This document shows, piece by piece, positions 60,425 through 64,000 of a DNA stretch of 64,000 nucleotides. The notes beneath the pieces were generated by a model. It had not been told where the DNA came from and ran no database searches. It saw only the letters and a program-made list of their open reading frames with translations. The position numbers and the translations under genes were made by a program. Source of the DNA: Vibrio gazogenes (GTDB lineage Bacteria; Pseudomonadota; Gammaproteobacteria; Enterobacterales; Vibrionaceae); assembly GCF_023920225.1 (NCBI RefSeq), contig NZ_CP092587.1, positions 806,001-870,000 of the forward strand, read 5' to 3'. How positions within the stretch are numbered: the stretch's first letter is position 1; each line of letters opens with the position of its first letter.

Positions 60425-60789
60425 TATGCTTTCCTTTTTTTACTAATAAAGATACTGAGAACATAAAGCGAAAATAAAAGCTCTAATAAATGAGAACCCC
60501 ACCAATATTCAGGAAATCTTTGTTCTGAATATTCAATGACAGGATATATCGTCTCACATATGATTAATACAGGATATGATAAGCCAATAAGCTTAAACTC
60601 TTTCTCTTTGAATATTTTTATGTCTCGCCAGACACCAAAGAGGCCAATTAATACTAAGACTGTAATGATTCCGCCAAGGAATTCTAAACTTTGTTCAATT
60701 ATATCACCCACATATGCTGATGCATTTGCTAATGATATGGCGATAATAATTAATATAAAAAATAAGCCAGCAACATGTCTAGATGCCAT
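60424..60789 (-). CDS. Four-helix membrane protein, cargo gene 1
   Basis: 121 residues from the ATG at 60789 (AGG upstream; an in-frame ATG at 60828 lacks a ribosome site). Four hydrophobic segments: LFFILIIIAISLANASA, FLGGIITVLVLIGLFGVW, LIGLSYPVLIICETIYPV and LLELLFSLYVLSIFI, with a basic tail. No family recognised. Coupled with the gene downstream; the pair is more AT-rich than the flanking repeats, suggesting separate origin. Confidence 0.68.
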   Translation of the reverse strand: MASRHVAGLFFILIIIAISLANASAYVGDIIEQSLEFLGGIITVLVLIGLFGVWRDIKIFKEKEFKLIGLSYPVLIICETIYPVIEYSEQRFPEYWWGSHLLELLFSLYVLSIFISKKRKA

Positions 60790-60934
60790 AAAATAACCTA
60801 TACCTAACCAATGAACATGTGTAGGCATCGTATCACGCTATAAGTAAAATGTTCTATTTGAAGCAAGAGCATTTGTTCTACTTAAGAAAAGATAATGAGA
60901 TCCTTATTCAAAAATACCCCACAGAGACTGTTTA

Positions 60935-61819
60935 TTATTCTGTGCCTTTAATCCGCCCCCGACAAACCCGCTCGGTTATCTCCCGCAATTTATCCACTTC
61001 ACTTTGTAAATACCTCAGTTCTTCGGCGGTGATTTCGTAATGCTCGGAATAACGGGCATCGATGTAGGCGCGTTTGAGGCGCTGGAAGCTGCGGCGGTGG
61101 AATTTGTTGTCCATCGGGAATCGCTCGGCAAAGGCCGGATCTTGTTGGGCGCACATCGAGCGCAGGCTTTCAATATTATGGGTTTTGGGCAGATAGTTGG
61201 TACACACTAACAGGGTGCAGGCGAACAGGCGTTCAGCGGATTGATGAAGCTCAAAAGCAGCGATCGGATAATCTTCACGTTCAATACAGTGGCCGTAGTT
61301 AAGATAAAATGATTCAGCGTTAGCAAACCAACGTTTAAAGTGTTTTGCTGCAATCGAACGTGATTCTTCCTCACTTAAATTCCCCGGCATGGGCAGCTCT
61401 CGCTTATCGGCACTGAACAGTTCAATGCCCTGTTCACGAATATCAGCAAAGAAGTAATGACCTTGCTGAAGCTGCTGATGGACTTCATTGAGCGTGTGGA
61501 CGATCAAGCCGAGTGGGGCAGAAGTGACCCGACGCGCGATCTGCTCTTCGGCGCTGTGCCACACCGCGTACTCTTCGACCAATGATGAGCGGTTGACGAT
61601 CACCAGAATATCGTAATCGCTGATATAACCGTTGGGACGGTCGCTCACCCATGTGCCTTTGGCATAGCTGCCGAACAGGATAATTTTAAGGATCCGGAAC
61701 TCAGCCTTGCTGCCATTTTTGTTGCGCAGAAAATCATCCAGCGTATCGCGTAATACGGTGGTGATGGTGTGAAGTTCTTGTTGCTTCCGCTCCGGGAGGT
61801 GGTCGAGTGCTGTTTTCAT
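60935..61819 (-). CDS. Nucleotidyltransferase (MNT) - HEPN fusion protein, copy 4
   Basis: 294 residues, nearly identical to copy 3 over residues 1-150 and 205-290 but with a different middle (EEESRSIAAKHFKRWFANAESF and ERE-DYPIAAFELHQ). Transferase site GSYAKGTW with SDYDILVIV; HEPN stretch SAERLFACTLL. AGGA lies eight bases before the ATG. It lies directly downstream of the flavoprotein gene on the same strand and is probably the original copy. Confidence 0.83.
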   Translation of the reverse strand: MKTALDHLPERKQQELHTITTVLRDTLDDFLRNKNGSKAEFRILKIILFGSYAKGTWVSDRPNGYISDYDILVIVNRSSLVEEYAVWHSAEEQIARRVTSAPLGLIVHTLNEVHQQLQQGHYFFADIREQGIELFSADKRELPMPGNLSEEESRSIAAKHFKRWFANAESFYLNYGHCIEREDYPIAAFELHQSAERLFACTLLVCTNYLPKTHNIESLRSMCAQQDPAFAERFPMDNKFHRRSFQRLKRAYIDARYSEHYEITAEELRYLQSEVDKLREITERVCRGRIKGTE

Positions 61820-62130
61820 CGCGGTTATCCTACTATGAGCCGGGGGTAAAACAAACCGTTACCGCGTCGAGTGGGGTTGTTTTTGCTGAACATTGCCAGT
61901 TTTATCATGATGATACCTTGCTGTGATTTTATGTTGGTATCGTGAGCGATTTTGTTGGCAGTGGCGAGGCAGGCGGGGTCACTTTGCGACACAATTCGTG
62001 AATTCCCATACTTTTTTGATACTTTTAGAGACCAAAAGGCCACCGGATGGTGGCACTTTTGTGGTTTGAATAAGCGTGTTTAGTTCATTTCTGCAATCGC
62101 GGTTTGCCCTGCAATTCGGCCAAACGTAAA
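60951..62130. repeat. 1,180-bp duplication, copy B
   Basis: Pair of 58870-60049. Its right border falls inside the flavoprotein coding sequence, 51 bases from the stop. Most positions are identical; differences concentrate within ~61250-61375, inside the nucleotidyltransferase-HEPN gene. Confidence 0.92.
62035..62054 (-). terminator. Terminator of the flavoprotein gene
   Basis: GCCACC-GGAT-GGTGGC (62039-62054) with CTTTTGG following on the minus strand, 26 bases beyond the flavoprotein stop. A copy exists at 59958-59973. Confidence 0.75.
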
Positions 62131-63987
62131 GATATCAGCCAGTGCATTACCACCAAGACGGTTCCCCGCATGGATACCACCGGCCACTTCACCGGCTGCG
62201 TAGAGGTTCTTGATTGGCTGGTTATTTTCATCAAGCACACGCGTTGCCGTATCAATCTTCAGGCCGCCCATTGTATGGTGCACGGCGGGTTGGCGTGGCG
62301 TTGCATAGAAAGGTGCTTTTTCCACTTTCAAGCTAAATGTATCTTTATGGAATTCAGGGTCGTGTTCAGCTTCAACATAGCTGTTGTACTTGTTCACGGT
62401 CTCCACCAGTACGGCCGGATCCATCCCCACTTGGCGGGCTAAATCTTCCAGTGTATCGGCTCTGAACAGGGTGCCGGCTTCAACTTGACGGTCAATTTTC
62501 TCCTGACTGGTGTTGGCTGCGGTCTTCTTGATCTCATCATCCGCAATCAGATAGAACAACCCCCCCTCAGCCAATGCCGCTTTGGTCAGAACGTCACGCC
62601 CTGCGAATTCATTGATAAACCGTTTGCCTTGTTTGTTCACAATGACGAAGTTTTCCGGTGGCACCTGAAGACCGCTGAACAGTTCGCCGGTGTTCGGGTC
62701 TGCGACCGGCATCATCTGAGTAAAGCCCATTCCCGTTAATCCGGCACCTACGGACTGACCCAGCAGGATGCCGTCACCTGTCATCGCGTAGGAATTGGTT
62801 GTCTTGATATCGTCAGCAATGTTGCTCCAGTAGGTGTTGTACTGTTTGAGCATCTTGGTGTTCGCACCAAAGCCGCCGCTCGCCAGAACAACCGCTTTCG
62901 CACGAATCGTGATTTTCTGACCGTTGACGCCCGTTGCGATAACGCCTTTGATCTCGCCATCTTCGATGATGAATTCTTTCGCCGGGCTATCGGTGATAAT
63001 GGTGCCGGACATGTCTTCAATATATTTGCTTAACGCAAGAATGAAGGCTGTTCCGTATTTTTTCACGGGCTTATGACCACGACGCCAGAGCGCACCGACC
63101 GGCGCAAAGACGATATCTTTGTCATATTCCACACCGATATCTTCAAGCCATTGAACGCTCTCTAACGCGCGATCGGTTAAGATTTTAACCAGATCATATT
63201 GGCCATAGATATGATTGCCTTGAAGGTCAGTCCGTTTACCACCGAAATAAGTCTGCATTCTGTGCAGCAGCGGTGAATCAAACAGGTAACCTTTATTTTT
63301 ACCAAACTGTGCTTGGTAAGCGGCGAATTCTTGTTTTAAAGCGCGGAAGTCATCCCGGTACTCTTCGTGAATATCACTTTCATCGATGCTGAGAAGCGCT
63401 TCAATGGTGTGTCTTTCACCGGGGTTTTCTTCAAACGTGCGTTGCCATTCGGGATCTGCTGCGTTAATTGGACCACCGGTACGGATCGTATTCCCTCCGA
63501 CGGCTGGGTATTTTTCCAGCACAATAGCTTGTTTCCCTTGTTGTAAGACCGTTGCCGCAGCACTTAAACCGGCACCGCCGCCGCCAATCACCACAACATC
63601 ACAACTGTATTCTTCATCCCCCTTGTTTAAGCTACTGGCCGGTTTCGGACGACGTCTTAAAATATCAGGGTTCACGCCCGCCAGTTTCACGGCCTTCGCG
63701 ACACCATCGAGAACCGCATGACTGGTTTCAGACGCGCCGGACAGAGCGTCGACATTCAGTGTCTGACCTTCGATGATTTTATCTGGGATACGAACGAATA
63801 CCACGTCTGCCAGACCTTCTGTCTCACCGGCTGTGTCGATATCAATCCGTTCTATTTTCTTCTCGCTGAACGCCACTTTCATTGGCAGCGCACCACCGTG
63901 ACCCAGCGCGTGAACGTCATAAGTGCCCGGCGTGAACGAGAATGCTTCTTCCTCATTTAATTGGTTGGAAATCTTGGCAAAACGCAT
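62080..63987 (-). CDS. FMN-binding/FAD-dependent fumarate-reductase-like flavoprotein
   Basis: At least 635 residues. Residues ~15-105 are an FMN-bind domain with the ApbE-type flavinylation motif [11 protein letters not shown]. From ~130 there is a FAD domain ([36 protein letters not shown]; ...[23 protein letters not shown]) of the fumarate/urocanate/other acrylate reductase family. No heme motif CxxCH is present, so electrons come from another donor. The frame remains open 5' of the ATG at 63987 to the window edge, so the true start may lie outside and an export signal cannot be judged. Substrate uncertain among fumarate and related enoates. Confidence 0.85.
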   Translation of the reverse strand: MRFAKISNQLNEEEAFSFTPGTYDVHALGHGGALPMKVAFSEKKIERIDIDTAGETEGLADVVFVRIPDKIIEGQTLNVDALSGASETSHAVLDGVAKAVKLAGVNPDILRRRPKPASSLNKGDEEYSCDVVVIGGGGAGLSAAATVLQQGKQAIVLEKYPAVGGNTIRTGGPINAADPEWQRTFEENPGERHTIEALLSIDESDIHEEYRDDFRALKQEFAAYQAQFGKNKGYLFDSPLLHRMQTYFGGKRTDLQGNHIYGQYDLVKILTDRALESVQWLEDIGVEYDKDIVFAPVGALWRRGHKPVKKYGTAFILALSKYIEDMSGTIITDSPAKEFIIEDGEIKGVIATGVNGQKITIRAKAVVLASGGFGANTKMLKQYNTYWSNIADDIKTTNSYAMTGDGILLGQSVGAGLTGMGFTQMMPVADPNTGELFSGLQVPPENFVIVNKQGKRFINEFAGRDVLTKAALAEGGLFYLIADDEIKKTAANTSQEKIDRQVEAGTLFRADTLEDLARQVGMDPAVLVETVNKYNSYVEAEHDPEFHKDTFSLKVEKAPFYATPRQPAVHHTMGGLKIDTATRVLDENNQPIKNLYAAGEVAGGIHAGNRLGGNALADIFTFGRIAGQTAIAEMN

Positions 63988-64000
63988 GAAGCGTAAGAAG

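Overview
The window looks like a chromosome segment of a marine gammaproteobacterium, most probably a Vibrio. The evidence is the gene families, which include an UlaA-UlaB fusion, UlaG, YbaN/DUF454, an Aer-like chemoreceptor and many PTS systems. A 267-bp palindromic element at 39.2 kb also has ends of the ACCTCAAGATGCAG type that I associate with vibrios. This assignment rests on recognition, not on a search. No rRNA or tRNA gene, integrase, complete transposase or CRISPR array was seen.

Layout. 0-4.1 kb: ascorbate-type PTS (fused IIC-IIB), its DeoR-family regulator and the lactonase UlaG. 4.6-11.3 kb: fructose-type PTS parts (IIB, an HPr-like/IIA protein, a full IIABC), an AraC regulator and a secreted repeat protein. 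11.3-15 kb: a toxin-antitoxin-like patch with HipB and a truncated HipA, a short ParD-tail-like protein, a TumE/TumA pair, and one intact plus one internally deleted copy of a nucleotidyltransferase-HEPN gene. 15.1-27.1 kb: a DNA phosphorothioation (Dnd) island. It has dndEDCB on the minus strand, divergent dndA followed by an Mrr-type endonuclease, and a Dnd-associated methyltransferase-like gene. Convergent to dndE is a visibly AT-rich three-gene module: a membrane beta-rich protein, a GIY-YIG-like protein and a second DGQHR-domain protein. 27.3-32.6 kb: a secreted protein with a 30-bp x 10 repeat, a DJ-1-like protein, an aldehyde dehydrogenase and a LysR regulator. 32.9-39.0 kb: a DUF5989 / SGNH / SxtJ / carbamoyltransferase / MBOAT / SGNH cluster with an acyl carrier protein at its end. 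39-42.6 kb: the palindromic element, YbaN, an S4 RNA-binding protein and an Aer-like chemoreceptor. 42.8-51.3 kb: a BglG antiterminator and BglF-type permease, followed by an anaerobic sulfatase maturase, a porin and a Ser-type sulfatase. 51.3-53.4 kb: an EamA exporter and an AraC regulator. 53.4-58.6 kb: a seven-gene operon with a second ascorbate-family PTS, a phosphofructokinase-like kinase, a class II aldolase and a P-loop kinase. 58.8-64 kb: two further nucleotidyltransferase-HEPN genes inside an exact-length 1,180-bp duplication around a two-gene cargo, then an FMN/FAD fumarate-reductase-like flavoprotein.

Functional links. Four ribonucleic antiterminator (RAT) sites, each overlapping an intrinsic terminator, lie before bglG, before the sulfatase maturase and twice in tandem before the porin-sulfatase pair. 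This suggests that one BglG-type protein switches sugar uptake and sulfate-ester removal together. The Dnd genes would make sulfur-modified DNA. The Mrr-type enzyme and perhaps the GIY-YIG/DGQHR module would act on it or on unmodified DNA. The nucleotidyltransferase-HEPN copies flank unrelated small operons at two places and appear to mark recombination-driven gain of cargo.

The strongest candidates for something new are the AT-rich module beside dnd, the BglG-controlled sulfatase regulon and the duplicated nucleotidyltransferase-HEPN platform.
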